64,000 nt of DNA from Phoenix dactylifera (Eukaryota; Streptophyta; Magnoliopsida; Arecales; Arecaceae), in NCBI RefSeq assembly GCF_009389715.1, contig NC_052409.1, positions 2,210,001-2,274,000 on the forward strand, written 5' to 3'. The translations under genes were made by a program, and so were the position numbers. The notes beneath the pieces were generated by a model. That model saw only the letters and a program-made list of their open reading frames with translations, was not told the origin of the DNA and made no database searches. Below, piece after piece: positions 36,899 to 48,861 of this stretch (its first letter is position 1; each line of letters starts with the position of its first letter).

Positions 36899-37636
36899 AT
36901 GGCTCCAAAGGGCCAGAGAAGGGTGGTGGGCACCTTCGTGAAGACTACGAGGAAGTTGGTCGAGGAGACCCTCCAGGTCTCGGTCGAGGGTGGAGAAGGG
37001 AGCGGAGAACAAAACCATTCCAAGGAGCCCAAGGTGGTGGAGACGGCACTGGAAGAAAAGAAAGCACAAGAGTCCCAAACTTCGGTTCACCCCAACAAGA
37101 GACAGGAAGAGTATAAAGAAGCTCCCAAAGAGGGAGCAGAGGAACCTCCTCAGAGGGATGAGAAACAAGGGAAAGAAGGCAGAGGAGGAGGAGAAGAAGA
37201 TAAGGAGGAGCCTCCTAAAGGAGAAAAGAAACCAAAGAAGGAAGTAGCGGTAGTAGAAGAAGAAGAGAAGGGGAAGAAGAGAGGGAGAGGAGAGGGGGGG
37301 AGGAGGAGGAGGAGGAAGAGGTATGGTGGTGGCGGTGTGGACGGGGTTGGAGGAGGCTACAAGAGGTATGTGTTTAGGGTGCTGAAGCAGGTGCACCCAG
37401 GGATGGGGGTGTCGTCGAGGGCGATGGCGGTGCTCGACGGCATGATGGCCGATATGTTCGAGAGGCTGGCGGACGAGGCGGCGAGGCTCTCCAGGTACTC
37501 GGGGAAGGCGACCCTGTCATCCAGAGAGATCCAGGATGCAGTGCGCCTGGTGCTGCCTGGGGAGCTCGGCAAGCATGCCATCTCTGAGGGGACGAAAGCT
37601 GTGTCCAACTACATGTCAGCCGACCATGGCGCCTAG
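36899..37636 (+). CDS. H2B.8: Histone H2B variant with long N-terminal tail (H2B.8/H2B.S type)
   Basis: Intronless, 245 residues, against about 140-150 for canonical plant H2B. Residues 1-150 are a disordered extension rich in K, E, R and G. It opens [19 protein letters not shown] then [10 protein letters not shown], an opening similar to what I recall of the Arabidopsis H2B.8 (243 residues). Residues 150-245 are the H2B fold: [58 protein letters not shown] and [16 protein letters not shown]. The family is known as a sperm/seed-type variant that condenses chromatin; that role is inferred by homology. Unusually, AVTK near the C-terminus of canonical H2B (the ubiquitinated Lys) is AVSN here. 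The start has a purine at -3 and G at +4. Stop is TAG at 37634. Confidence 0.92.
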   Translation: MAPKGQRRVVGTFVKTTRKLVEETLQVSVEGGEGSGEQNHSKEPKVVETALEEKKAQESQTSVHPNKRQEEYKEAPKEGAEEPPQRDEKQGKEGRGGGEEDKEEPPKGEKKPKKEVAVVEEEEKGKKRGRGEGGRRRRRKRYGGGGVDGVGGGYKRYVFRVLKQVHPGMGVSSRAMAVLDGMMADMFERLADEAARLSRYSGKATLSSREIQDAVRLVLPGELGKHAISEGTKAVSNYMSADHGA

Positions 37637-39038
37637 TCTTTAGTGGTTCAATGTTAAGTGGGGATAGTTTGGTACGGGTCTTAGTTTTTGTTTCACCTCT
37701 TTTGTCCTTTCTTCTTAGTCCTTTTTTTTTTATTTTTTAAGGCATCTTAGGGAGGTTTTGGGTTGAAATCCCCTACTGTTTTGGTGCTGATTAGGGGCCC
37801 TAACGACTACACTCTGTCTTCACTAACTTGGATGATGTTGCTTTTCTCCTCCTTGAGAAAGCTTCGTTTTCCTTTGTGTTTTTGGACTGATATATGTTGT
37901 TTATGTTCTTGCTCTAAATGTTATTGGTGTTCTGGCGCCTAAGGGAAACTTAATCTTGTTATGTTGGCTGATGTCGTGTCATGAATAAGTAGTTGCAATT
38001 TGTTAGTTATACTGGGAATTCGACTAATAATAGACGTTCAGGTTACTAGCAACTAAGAGAAGACAGGGCTGTGGATTTCTCTCTCACTCTCTCTCCATCA
38101 AGTAGGTAATTAAGTAATGAGGGGAAGGGTGAGGACTTATCCACATAGAGGATAGAGCTTTAAAAGTTTGCCAGGACACTATAAGAGCATGTTAAATCAG
38201 AACAAGAAATCTAGTGTGCCAAAATTTAGGGGAAAAGGGCATTCTAATAAGTCAATTAAATTGCAGGGGATGGAAGGAGAAATATTAAGGTTCAAGGAGG
38301 AGAGCAACAAAAGTCTCTTTCTATTATCAGCGAAATGGGAAGAGCACGGAGGTCCGAATCTAATAGGGGGCGGCCGAACTAGTTTTATGGGTGCATGAAT
38401 GGTCTTAGAAGGGATGGTACGCAAGAAACTGATTCAAATTTTTGTGGTGCTTTTCTATCGAGCCAGGAGATGAAACATTAACATAGTTCAATTAAAAAAA
38501 TTAAAAAAGTGTACGTAGGATACAATGATTGATTATTAAAAAAATTAAAAAAGTGTACGTAGGATACAATGATTGATCATTAAGACTACAGAGCTGATAC
38601 GAACCGCAAAGATTAATCAATGAAGCCATTTGAGTGCCAACAAAAACTAGCAGCCACGCTTACCAGCTGAGTTACAATGGTCGGCACCTCTATTGAGCAC
38701 TTCAATAATTTTTCTTGTGCTCCTCTCCCCATCTCATCCATCAATGAGATATGCAGTGGTTCACCACCTTTGTGCTCACAAAACTAATCTTTCTTGTGTT
38801 CAAATTATTTAGGTCTTCACCAAATCTAGATTCAACTAGCTCTACCTTGTCCAAATTCCATGCAGTTGAGTAATTGAAAAATTCTCCACTTTATCCAGAC
38901 CTTGAGCATGAAGCTCGATCAGTATTTGCCCGGCCTTCTACATGGAGTACGAGTAGGATGCAAAAAAATATACTAACAATAGTTTACAAAGACTAGCATT
39001 TTATTCAGAGATCTTGAAATGGGCAATCTTCATCATCC
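37637..39038. other. Intergenic DNA between H2B.8 and ArfGAP genes
   Basis: T-rich likely 3' UTR of the H2B gene to about 38000, then AT-rich sequence. A 44-bp exact-looking tandem pair sits at 38491-38578. No gene seen. Confidence 0.5.
38491..38578. repeat. 44-bp tandem duplication
   Basis: Units 38491-38534 and 38535-38578 are identical except for the last base. Each contains GTGTACGTAGGATACAATG. So little divergence points to a recent duplication. Confidence 0.95.
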
Positions 39039-42000
39039 CTAATCATCCCATTCTATGTCTTTGTGAGCTCTATTAGGATTGCCTCCATCTTTTTGCCTGC
39101 CAGAAGGAGAAACTGGACTGTCGGTATCCCAATCATCCAATTCATTCAAATGGAAGCTGGTGCTGTTGATATATTTGTGCCGAGGAGTCCCGGCGCTGCC
39201 ATCGCTATCGATTTCTCTTCGGGGCTGAAGCCCTTCCATTTTCCACCCTGCACCATCTCCTGCATATTCCTCGACCTTCTGGGATGCCATTGTCATAATG
39301 CCCTTCATGATTCCCCAAGTCCTTTGCCCAAGTTCGGTTGTCTTCTGAGCTATCACATTGACAGTTTCATTTACCTTCTCATCATACCCACCTTCAGCCA
39401 CCTGCCAGCAAATTCACAAGTGCAATGTGTTCAGAATTATATACGTCGGGGCTTTAGGAGGCCTGTTCTTTTTCTCAGGGCCATGCTTTCTTGACTTGAA
39501 CTTGATTCTTTTCTTGTTATCCATGCAGCATTCGCAGAAATATTTGGTGCCGCTGCATCATGCGCTTGGCTAAGCTTTGTGCATATTGCAGGAACAAGTT
39601 GCATCTAACTCTAGAATGATATGAGTTATTGCCTTTCTATTAAGAAATAAACTAATCATAAGGCTAAAAGGATTTGTAGTTCATTTCAAGTGACAGACCC
39701 TGCTACGAGTGAAGAATTGGGTAGACGAGATTACCTTGGAGCTCAGCTCCTTCGTTCCAGTCTGAACTGCATTAGCTGCAGATTGTACAGCAGATGATGC
39801 AACCATCGATAACTGGACAAAGCTCTGGTAGACGGAACGAAGAAAAATAAGTCGCATGAAAGTTAGGTTTATTCTCTCCTAAAGTGAAATTCTTAGAAGA
39901 AGGTAATATTTTGATCAACAGCAGTGCAAGAAAAGCTTCTAGCTTGGATGTGAAACAAAGGCATGCCCAAAAAGGAATGTATGCATTACATGAATCAGTG
40001 CTTTACTACCCTTTTACCAAAGAAAAACAGTGATCAAATGCAGAACCTGTAGCTCCAACTGCCATATATAATTCAGTGAATGGGGTCATCTGTCCCAAGA
40101 AAGTACTGAAAAGCAATGATGTATGCTCTGCTTTGTACTTAAATCGGCGAATGCTATTGTTTACCCAAAGAAAGGCCATGGGCAATGATGCATGTTGTAA
40201 TTTGAGCTTAACAAGTAATTTGAGGCAGTTAAAACAAAATTTTAGTTACCAACTATTCAATTTTGAAGAGCCTTAGTTGGCTGTTTAAGTGTTCACTAAA
40301 ACTGCCAACTAAAGCCGGTGTGCATGACCTGCTTAATTGTTTACTAGTGTTCTTTGCAATGCCAGGGTGGAATCCTGCAACTATTTGTTTCTTCACTGTC
40401 CTGTAAAGTAAAGGGCTTATGGAGAAGGATAAGACGATGTGCAGGTATTATTAAGGGAAGACCACCTTCCCTACCATCCGTCTGGACTCAACCAATCAGA
40501 TGGGCCTGGGATCAAATTGTCCTTGCTGTTTGCTGGCAAGTGTGGAAGGAGGGAAATGACAGGTGTTTCTTAGGAAGAAAACCTCTCCTACTGCAGTGCT
40601 CATGGCAACTTTAATCCCATGCTTGGAGTGCTCCATGCTTTGGCGAAAGAGCTGAAAGTCATGGTAATTTGCACTGAACCTAAGTCATCTGTAACTCTAG
40701 CTCTTTCCCTGTGTAAACCTTTCTTTTTTTTATAATAAAAGCTGGTTGAGGGAAGTGTTCAGCTTTCTCCAATCTTCTCTGTTTTTTATTTGAAAAACTG
40801 AAAAAGTATTTATTAGCCGGAAGCAATGAAGAAAATTTTGATGTTTGTTAAGATGTTCTAATCTATGTTTTTTTGATGGATGATGTTCTAATCTATGTTG
40901 ATTAGCTTGGATTGCATGTTAAAGGTCAGAAAGGCGAATATCATCTGAATCAGCAAATGTACAAGACTATTTTCGCAGTCTTTGCATCTTAACATATGAA
41001 GCCATTAAATTCAATTAGCTTTGAAATTGATCTCTGAACTTCTCCCATCTTCATCTCTCTTTCCACATATAAACCATCTCCTAAATTCAGCTTAAGCTCT
41101 CTATGAAAAATTTGTATCAGATATATGATTCGAATTGCCATATTCGAATTGCTGTATATATAAGTTGAGCCGCCAGATATAGTAAAATACAACAATAAAA
41201 TTTTATGATTATGAAAAAGATACTAGAGACCGGAGATAGTATAATATAATAGTAAAATCTTATGATTTGATACAAATACTAATTTTGAATGTGACAATCA
41301 GATCCCATAATTTTTAGAAATTGATCTGAGATATCATATCAAAATTGTGAATACAATATGTAACAGTTGTGATATCATACCAAGACTGTATATGTAATAT
41401 GTAGTAGTTGTAATATCCAATATCATATATACTATAATAAACGAGATTGTGCATGATTCTAAGATGTAATACTCTATAATCATGTTCCTATTCTTTGTCA
41501 TATATTTTTTCTTCTGCTTCTTAAAATTATTCCTCCTCTGCTCCTTGCAAGAGAATATCATGTACAAAGTGCAATAGGATGCTAGAAACAGCAAAATTAT
41601 TACTTAGGAGGCACAGAGTTTATCTCATTCATTCACCTCTTGTCAAACAGCAGCCTAATTAACACCAGATATGGTAATAATTATGACAAGCTAAATTTGG
41701 ATGGAATAGATTCCACATTGCTGCCGCCAAATTCATCAGTAATCATCAACAATTCAACGAACTCACCTCAGACATGGCCATCACTGCGCCGGAGATGAGA
41801 TCACCACCGCCTGTCGACCCAAACCCGTCCGGCCGCCGCCTATTCTCTTCCATCTTCCTCTCTAGAAGCTCATCTTTACCGATCCCACTCCCGTTCACCG
41901 TGGCCGCCAGTATACTCCCCAAGGACCATGACCGGCACGGCCGCCCGCCGCCGCCGCCGCCATCTCCGATCCCAAGGTCTGACTCCAGATCCTCCCCTAC

Positions 42001-42554
42001 CGACTGATTCCTCCGAAGCACGCCGCCGCGGGCGCCGGCGGTGGATTTGGATCTCGAGGATAGGGAATCTTGGAGGTAGTAAATATCGTCGTCGTCGTCG
42101 TCGTCCCAGTCGTCGGAGGGGAGGGGGCGGGGTGGTCGGGGGAGACGGCGGAGGGGCCGCGGAAGGGGCGACGGTGGGCGAGGGCGTGCAGGCGGGAGCG
42201 GAAGAGGGCGGCGGCGAGGGAGGAGTACTTGAGGGGGATGGCGGCGCGGGGCGGGACGCCGCGGGCGGTGAGGAAGGCATTGAGGGCTCGGTTGCCGCCG
42301 GGGTTGGAGGCCATGAGGCGGAGGTGGGGGCCAGGCCAGGAGGCGTCGGTGGCGACGGGGCGGACGAAGCTGAGGCGGACACCGAGGCCGCGGTGGACGC
42401 CGGAGCATCCGGAGCACATGAACACGCCGTAAGTCACCGACGCCCACTCCGGCTGCTCGTTCCGCCGCCCGCAGTCCACACACCGCCCGTTGCCCGGCCG
42501 CAACTGCAGCTCTCGGAGTCGCCGGTGGCCCGGCGACGACGGCGAAGATGGCAT
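39039..42554 (-). CDS. AGD7: ARF GTPase-activating protein, AGD6/AGD7 type, with frame break
   Basis: ArfGAP that would stimulate GTP hydrolysis on ARF GTPases at Golgi membranes. Exons: 41767-42554, 39735-39824, 39039-39401. Exon 1 starts [20 protein letters not shown] and holds the zinc finger CVDC ... CSGC, then HRGLG with the Arg finger. Exons 2 and 3 give [11 protein letters not shown] and [20 protein letters not shown], hallmarks of AGD6/AGD7. Exon 1 is 788 nt, one short of a whole number of codons. The ArfGAP frame ends at a stop near 41997, while the next frame carries [28 protein letters not shown] and [14 protein letters not shown], which clearly belong to the protein. The break is near 42105-42130 in a C-rich stretch: sequencing error, or inactivation. 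The finger spacing is CX2C-X18-CX2C instead of the usual X16. About 413 residues would be expected if whole. Confidence 0.85.
40340..40740 (+). pseudogene. LINE relic in ArfGAP intron 1
   Basis: Plus-strand sequence reads [11 protein letters not shown], then [20 protein letters not shown] and [12 protein letters not shown]. This resembles the zf-RVT / post-RT portion of plant LINE ORF2 (LW...R, W..WKERN). It ends near an AT-rich tail (TTTTTTTTATAATAAAA). It lies within the intron 39825-41766 and opposite to the host gene. Confidence 0.55.
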
Positions 42555-44366
42555 TTTTTTCTTTTTTATGATGGATTCTAAATATTAGAAATTTAGAAGA
42601 AGAAAAATCGGATTTTAGTAGAAAACATTGGATTTTTTTTTTATATTTTTTTTTTGTTATTCTTTGGACCTGTGGAAGCGGAAGGGGACGAGGACGGAGG
42701 TGGAGGAGCGCGCGATGAGGGCGGGAATTGGGCACGTGGAAAGAAGGTGAGGAGGTGGCGGGGTCAATGGCCGGGACTGGGCCGGCCCAGGTATGACTCG
42801 TTTGAAACAGTAGGCCCCGGGCCATCACATAACCCGATTATCCTGTCAGGCCGGGCTGGGCGCAGACTTGGGCCTGAATAAAAAATTTGGGCATATCACA
42901 TATGACACCCATATGGATTGCCTGGTAATGTGGACTTGAGGCAGGCCATATATTCTTGCTCCTTACAAGAATACTTAAGATAGGAGTTCTGCTACAAATT
43001 ATCCATCGGTGTGCCTGTTTGATGTGGCAATCAGGGATTAGTGCAGTATACAGTAGAGTCGATGGTTGAGGCCTACTGCTCGGCCTATCACAACCGTTGA
43101 TTTGGCAGTGATCTTTAGCATTTTCTTTAATATAGTGAACTTAAAAAAAGCTGGGTTGAGCTTGACAAATTTGTCATGGGTTTTGTGGGCTTTTTCAAAA
43201 AAAGAAAACAACGGTCTGATTAAAGTTAAATTGGAGCCATGAGATCAAATGAAGGGTGGAGTCCAATTTGTGCTCCGAAATGCGTTAACTAAGCAAAACT
43301 CATGAAGATCACATTACATTACAAAGCTACAAAATCCCGGCCGCACCATTTTAATCATCAAAAACAGTGGCAACAATGATCAACCAAATGATTGTTTTAA
43401 ATCTTAACATTCGGTAAGATAAATCCAAGGCATGCAATACTTCCATCATTAATTTGATTGAAGTCCTTTTTGAAGGAAAGAGAAGATAACTTCTAATGCA
43501 CTAACTAATGCTGAGAAGATAAAACAGACCAGGTTGGAGCATTTAGCTATTAAAATGGTATTCCTTTTCTTTTCTTTTCTTTTTTTCACTCTTTTATTGC
43601 CTATGGTAACTTTGGGCAGCTTGACGATGACTAGTTTTGGTCTTCTGAGAAAAGCCAAATTGTATGCAACGACCTTGATCTTTAAGAGATAGGAGGCCCA
43701 CAAAGTAGTTCGCTTTAAAGTCGTTTCTTCGACCGAAGACCGCTTTCTCTTGAGTTCCCCTCCCTTTACAGGCTTGTTATGGATTCGCTTCCAAAGTTTA
43801 CTCTCGCTTTATTCCCTCATTACTAGATTTATCAACATGAGCTCATGTTCTAAGATGCCTGGGGTATATATATGCTAGCTTTAATGAAATTAAGCTTTCA
43901 AGCTGAATATGCTTCACTGGTCCGGAAAAAAAATGAATAAAAATATGCTTAATTGTGGATAGAGCTGTACTTAATTATTGTAAGCAAATAGATTTTGTTG
44001 CACAAAGTCCGTAATCTTGCATGGGGATCGCCTAATCTACAATGCCGGTTTGCGGACCCTATCACACTTGAGAAGGTCTAGATTGATCGACTCCTTGGTC
44101 GAATGCTCAGTATATTACCAGCTTGTGCTTGGCAATTCAGCTTCATAATTAAGCATCGGCCAAGAAAAGATGGTATCCAAACAATCGAATTTATGAGCCT
44201 CCATAGTTCTCCACCAGGTGAATATGCTTCTTCTTTGGGGATATCACTCATTTGAGAGATATGCCATCCTAGAGGTTGGTCATGTGCTATCTCTCCCTAG
44301 CTGGATTTTCATACATATGAGTGGAGTTCCATTTTTGTTCCTTAATGGGTGTCTAAAGCAAGGGCT

Positions 44367-44975
44367 CATGGCATACCGTGCCAGCTCGAACTGGGCGGTA
44401 CAGAGCATGTAGTACCAATTTAGTATTGGTACACGGTAAGAATGGCGTATCTATAACAACTCAGAACCTCACCCAAAATGGCTAACTGGAAGATATTATT
44501 TGCGTTTCTTGATCCTGTATAAGTACCCAAGATCTACCCAGCAAATAATCGATGTAGGACTAAACACACATCCGCACGGATTCTCACATACTCTTCCGTT
44601 CAAGCCCTGATGTCCTCGTCAGGCTAAAGGTTCAAATCCGTTCAAATCTAATCACAAACACCACGATCGACCCGTGGTTAGCCGTAATGCATCTGTGCTG
44701 CAGTGTCCCCTATTCCACATAGGTTATGGGCTGGGCCCGCTCTGATACCATTTGCAACAACTCAGGACCTCACCCAAAATGGCTAGCCGGAAGGTATTAT
44801 TTGGATTTTTCGATTCCATATAAGTACCTAAGATCTACCCAGCGAATAACCGATGTCGGACTAAATACACGTCCGCACGGGTTCTCACAGTACCGATACT
44901 CGGTATGTTAAAAAAATTTCGTATTGTATCATACCAATATTGTACTAGCATGGCACCGGCATGGGATCTAGTCCT
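44367..44975. repeat. GTACCGATAC-type dispersed repeat split by a TRIM
   Basis: Left half 44367-44451 and right half 44890-44975 join into the same sequence as 15955-16165. The TRIM at 44452-44889 sits exactly at the junction. Confidence 0.75.
44452..44889 (-). mobile_element. TRIM retrotransposon copy 3
   Basis: 438 bp in minus orientation. LTRs at 44452-44588 and 44753-44889 (137 bp each). Next to the right-hand LTR the minus strand reads AATGGTATCAGAGCGGGCCC, a clear tRNA-Met primer site. Target duplication GTATC (44447-44451) and GTACC (44890-44894), one mismatch; the empty site at 16058-16062 shows GTACC as the original. The best-preserved member of the family here. Confidence 0.9.
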
Positions 44976-46361
44976 AAGACGGCGAATTTTGCATTAGCCA
45001 TTTTTAAATATAGAAATTTTGAACATCTAGACTTACTTATCAGAGAATTATAGAATAGGACCGCAAAGGGTAAATAATTTGGGGTACGATATCTACATCA
45101 CCAGAGACTTTTTCTATGGAACGTGCTCTGACACCAGTTTAATGAGGTCGGGATTAATGCCCCTCTTCTCTGCCCGAGATTCTTGGAACCGGTCCGGTTT
45201 GAACTGGGCTACCCCACGACCAGCTGAACCCGTTCTACCACCTTTTTTTTTTTTTTTTTTAAAGGTTTTGCTATGGCACTCCAGCAGTTCCGTTCATTTC
45301 AAAATGAACGATCCAGATTGTCTCACAGATAGCCGCAAATTGCCCATTTTTTGAAGGAGAAGTGTGCACGGGAATTACGTGTAAATACGTCAGGACCAAA
45401 TTGGAACCGAATCAGGGAACCAAATTGGTCAGGGCTTGTGAGACTGAGCCCACTGAGATGCTGCTCTTTGGCTCACCTCCAATAGACCGGCTTCTTTGCA
45501 ACGTCGGAACTGCTTCTTTGTAATCGGTGGTTGCCAACTCACCTCTCTCATTAGAAAACTGGCCTCCACCAAGGCTGCTCCCCACCTGTTCGACGAAATC
45601 TCCCACTCGGACGCCACCAGCTGTAAGACCAGCCGTCCTCCATACAATCATCCGATTTTGTGCTCGATTAAACTTCCAAAAGTACGAATTCATGACAAGC
45701 AGTAACAATAATTCCAAATAAAATTCTGAAATTTTTCTTTTAAATTTTTAAGGTTAATGAGAAACCAGAGTTACATGAACAATTAGAGTTCCTAATAACG
45801 AGGGTGGCTTTCAAATTGGGTTGCATCAATTCCAACGCCTTATTTTTTTTTCGTTCGTTTAAACACCCGTTCCTCGGATTCCATGGAATGGCCGGTGGCT
45901 GCGATCTACGGGAATTTGGACACGCACACGTGCCGCTGCCGGGTTCGAAGCGCCAGAAGAAGGGCAGGAGCTCCCGCCCCACACGCGTTTTCCGCGTGGC
46001 TCGTGTCGTTACTTTGCGGCCACCGTCTTGGATCCGGCCCGATCCGTGTTTCCGTGTCCGCACAGGAACGACTGCAGAGTCTGGGATGGCCTCGGGACCA
46101 GCGAATCTTCAACGACCGATCCTCCTTGGTTTCACCGAGTCATACTCTCCGGAAGCACGACTATCAAAGCATCCCTCTGATGAGCTATGAATGAGTTCAC
46201 ATACTGTAATGATCCGTCGGTGCAGCGTGTGTTTTGTTGGTAAGATCAAAAAATTCAAATAATATTTTTCTGCTAGTATTTTTCAATAAAATTCTGAGTT
46301 GCTACGCATATGATTTTTATTAGATTACGAGCAAGTTGTACGTTTTAAGGAAGCTACCATT

Positions 46362-46600
46362 TGTGCCTTATAAGAAGAAAGACTAATTATCGTGGCCAGG
46401 AATCAGCACCTATGGAATTACTAGTTGATAAAAATTTTAACTTTTATATCAATCCACAGCACTTTAAATTCATAAAAAGAATTTTGTGCCTTATAAGAAG
46501 GATGACTTCTCTGGCAAGAATCAGAACCCATTAGATTACTAGTTGTTCAAATTTTCAAGTCTTATATCAATCCAACAACGATTTAAATTCGTTAAAAAAA
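46362..46600. repeat. Diverged tandem pair, about 120 bp
   Basis: GTGCCTTATAAGAAG, ATTACTAGTTG, TATATCAATCCA and TTTAAATTC occur in the same order in both halves (about 46362-46484 and 46485-46600). Confidence 0.7.
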
Positions 46601-48233
46601 AAATCAATGAGATGTACAATTTGATAATCTGGTAGGATTTCTTCTACGACTATACTTTTTGGGTGCCTATATCGCACATAACTTAGAAGATGAACCTACA
46701 AATTAAATCAAGGCAGCTCATAAAAATCTTCTGAAGAGGACATTACTAAATTGAATGATGCATAAGAGAGATCATCTTCTTTAAGCAAGGATTTCAATTT
46801 TAAAGTTAACATCATGTCTAGAGTTCCAAATACGAACTACAAGGTAGCATGAAGCATGCAATTTCAGAAAGGAGCCAACTATCTTGATGGCTGAACTGAA
46901 GACTCTTGTATCCAAAATGAATCTTACATGTCTCTTTCTATTTTTGATATCATAAAGAGAACCAAGTTCAAGTATTATGGAGCATTGCCTTGTGATTTGT
47001 TTCATGGTATACCTAACTCAACTTCCCCTTGCAAGTATCATTAGTTTAATCAGCGTTTGATCGATCTAGATTAGTTCTACAGTATGATCAGCTCAATATA
47101 TTAATTAATTGTGGTCCATTTCTTCACTCATGCAATTACATTTATCTTAATAAGAAAATTCATACTTTCTTTACTTCTTTCTGGAAGGATAATTTCTTTA
47201 TCTTATAGGTAAACCCTAACGGGCCGATGGTGAAGGAGTGCATATAAATAGTTGAAGGGTAAACATATTTATATCTTCTTAGATATTGACCGTGGGAATG
47301 CTGCCAAATGTTCAATTAAAGAAATGAAGTGGTAAGGTCTTACAGTAATTTTTATCTTTTACTCGTACAGTATCTCACCAACTTTATAACTAACCTCCGT
47401 GCCCTGCCTGTATATTAAACAACAGTTAGAAGAAAAAGATATATGCATGTATGCGTCGAGAGGCTACAGGGATTTGAATCGAGAACTTACCTTGACAGGA
47501 CATGGACGTGCTGTTTCTCTATAACTACTCAAGAGAGGTGAATTGTTTCACAGAACAAAAAGGTAAAACAAAAAAAAAAAATTCAAAGAAACGTGTCGTT
47601 CACTCCAACTCCATTGATTTCTAAACCAAACATAAAACGTCAAAACTTCAAGCATGCATATTGGGATACAGCCAAAACCACCCACCTTCCCATCTCCTTC
47701 GACCAGCGAGGAATGACAGCTCCCTCTCCTTCCTCCTCCCCCTCCTCTCTCTCTTGATCTCTCTCTCTCCCTCCCCACCCCTCCCCGGCCGGGAAACTCA
47801 GAGTGCAACAAAGGTTCATGACAATATTACCATCAGCAAGAGAAGAACCCTAGTTGTTACACCTAATTACAAGAGATCTCTTCATATGTACAGCACTGAA
47901 ATATAGCTCCAAGCTAGGTGCTCCATTACTATCATAACAAAATCTAATAAACCATAAGATAAAGTTTTCATCAAAAAAAAAGAAAAAAAGGAGAACATAT
48001 GATAAAGCAACAACAAAAACACCACCTATCCCAAACACCAGGCAACCCTATCTACTATCTTGAAAATCTTACATATCTATAACCAAGGTAGAACCCCCCC
48101 AAAAAAATAAGAAGAATAAGAAGAAAAAATAAAGAGGAAATTAAAAAGGAAGTATCTTACAACAAGTAATTGACCCTATATTTCCCTGACCGCGTACTCG
48201 ATAACAGAGAAAAACCTAATTGTCGATCGATAT

Positions 48234-48593
48234 TCATTTGTCATCGGGACGACGACATCTTCGCTTCTTTGCAGGTCTCCCTGAACCAATAACATTTGGC
48301 TCATCCCTCCTCCGGAACAACCTCTCAAGTTCCTCAGCTCCAACCATGATTACCTCTACCTCTTCCACTAGTCTCCTCTTGCATGAGACCACCCTTCTGG
48401 GCTTCCTCGGTGCCGGCGGGCAGCTCCTGGGAGTAGAAGGTAGCTTGCTCTCTTTGGAGGTTGGCGTGCGGCACTCATCATCTTCTTCCAAAAGCGATGG
48501 ATTCTCTCCACAGTCTTCTGCTGTCTGGACCCTCAACACAGGCCTGAGGATGAACTCAGGCGTTACACCGGTTAGCTCGGAGGAGGCCGACAT
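48234..48593 (-). CDS. SMR: SIAMESE-related cyclin-dependent kinase inhibitor
   Basis: Intronless, 119 residues, a typical SMR/EL2 length. These plant-only proteins bind CDK-cyclin complexes in the nucleus and promote endoreduplication or arrest. Motifs in family order: CRTPTSKESKLP (about 41-52), CPPAPRKPRR (about 58-67), SCKRRL (about 70-75), then EVEVIMVGAEELERLFRR, the cyclin-contact-like C-terminal motif, and a basic KKRRCRR tail that could act as a nuclear signal. The start is ATG at 48593 (MSASSELTG). The frame stays open eight codons further up, but that codon is TTG. TATATAT words lie about 115 nt upstream near 48708-48716. An acidic stretch LLEEDDE precedes the first motif. It could not be assigned to one SMR number. 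Confidence 0.87.
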   Translation of the reverse strand: MSASSELTGVTPEFILRPVLRVQTAEDCGENPSLLEEDDECRTPTSKESKLPSTPRSCPPAPRKPRRVVSCKRRLVEEVEVIMVGAEELERLFRRRDEPNVIGSGRPAKKRRCRRPDDK

Positions 48594-48861
48594 GGTGCCG
48601 AGGAGATCGATCACCAAAATGGAACTAGAGGCTAAATATATAACTCTGTGAAAAGAAATGGGAAGGCTTGCTAGAGAAGGGATGGATTGGTGAAGGTTGG
48701 TGGTTGATATATATGTATATCCTACTCTTTTTATATATATGTTTATTCAATTCTTTTCCACCTTATCCCCTACTACCCTCTCCTCGTAGTCTCTCTTCTA
48801 AATGCTTTCTTCCAAGTTGATCTCCACAACTTTTTACTTTCTTGCATGGGCCCTTTGGAAG

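Larger units (their letters stand above)
42560..48230. other. Intergenic DNA with TRIM and local repeats
   Basis: The first 300 bp are GC-rich and may include the ArfGAP promoter. A GC-rich block at 45840-46150 is open on both strands without any recognisable domain. Poly(T) lies at 45244-45260. A diverged tandem pair lies at 46362-46600. No gene recognised. Confidence 0.5.

Noticed and set aside
36620-37396. 258-residue minus-strand open frame opposite the H2B gene
   Set aside because: Shadow of the K/E/G-rich tail; Leu/Phe/Ser-rich without any domain, while the plus strand has a full histone fold.
39063-39573. Plus-strand frames of 143 and 71 residues
   Set aside because: Antisense shadows of the last ArfGAP exon and its flanking intron.
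42430-42828. Upstream N-terminal extension of the second ArfGAP-exon frame
   Set aside because: The part upstream of about 42130 is out of frame with the ArfGAP domain and is low-complexity Pro/Arg; only the downstream part of that frame is real protein.
45412-46194. Several overlapping open frames in a GC-rich block
   Set aside because: Open on both strands with no recognisable motif, no splice structure and no second copy in the window. Possibly a decayed element.
48594-48617. Eight-residue N-terminal extension of the SMR protein
   Set aside because: It would need a TTG start; ATG at 48593 is the first Met.
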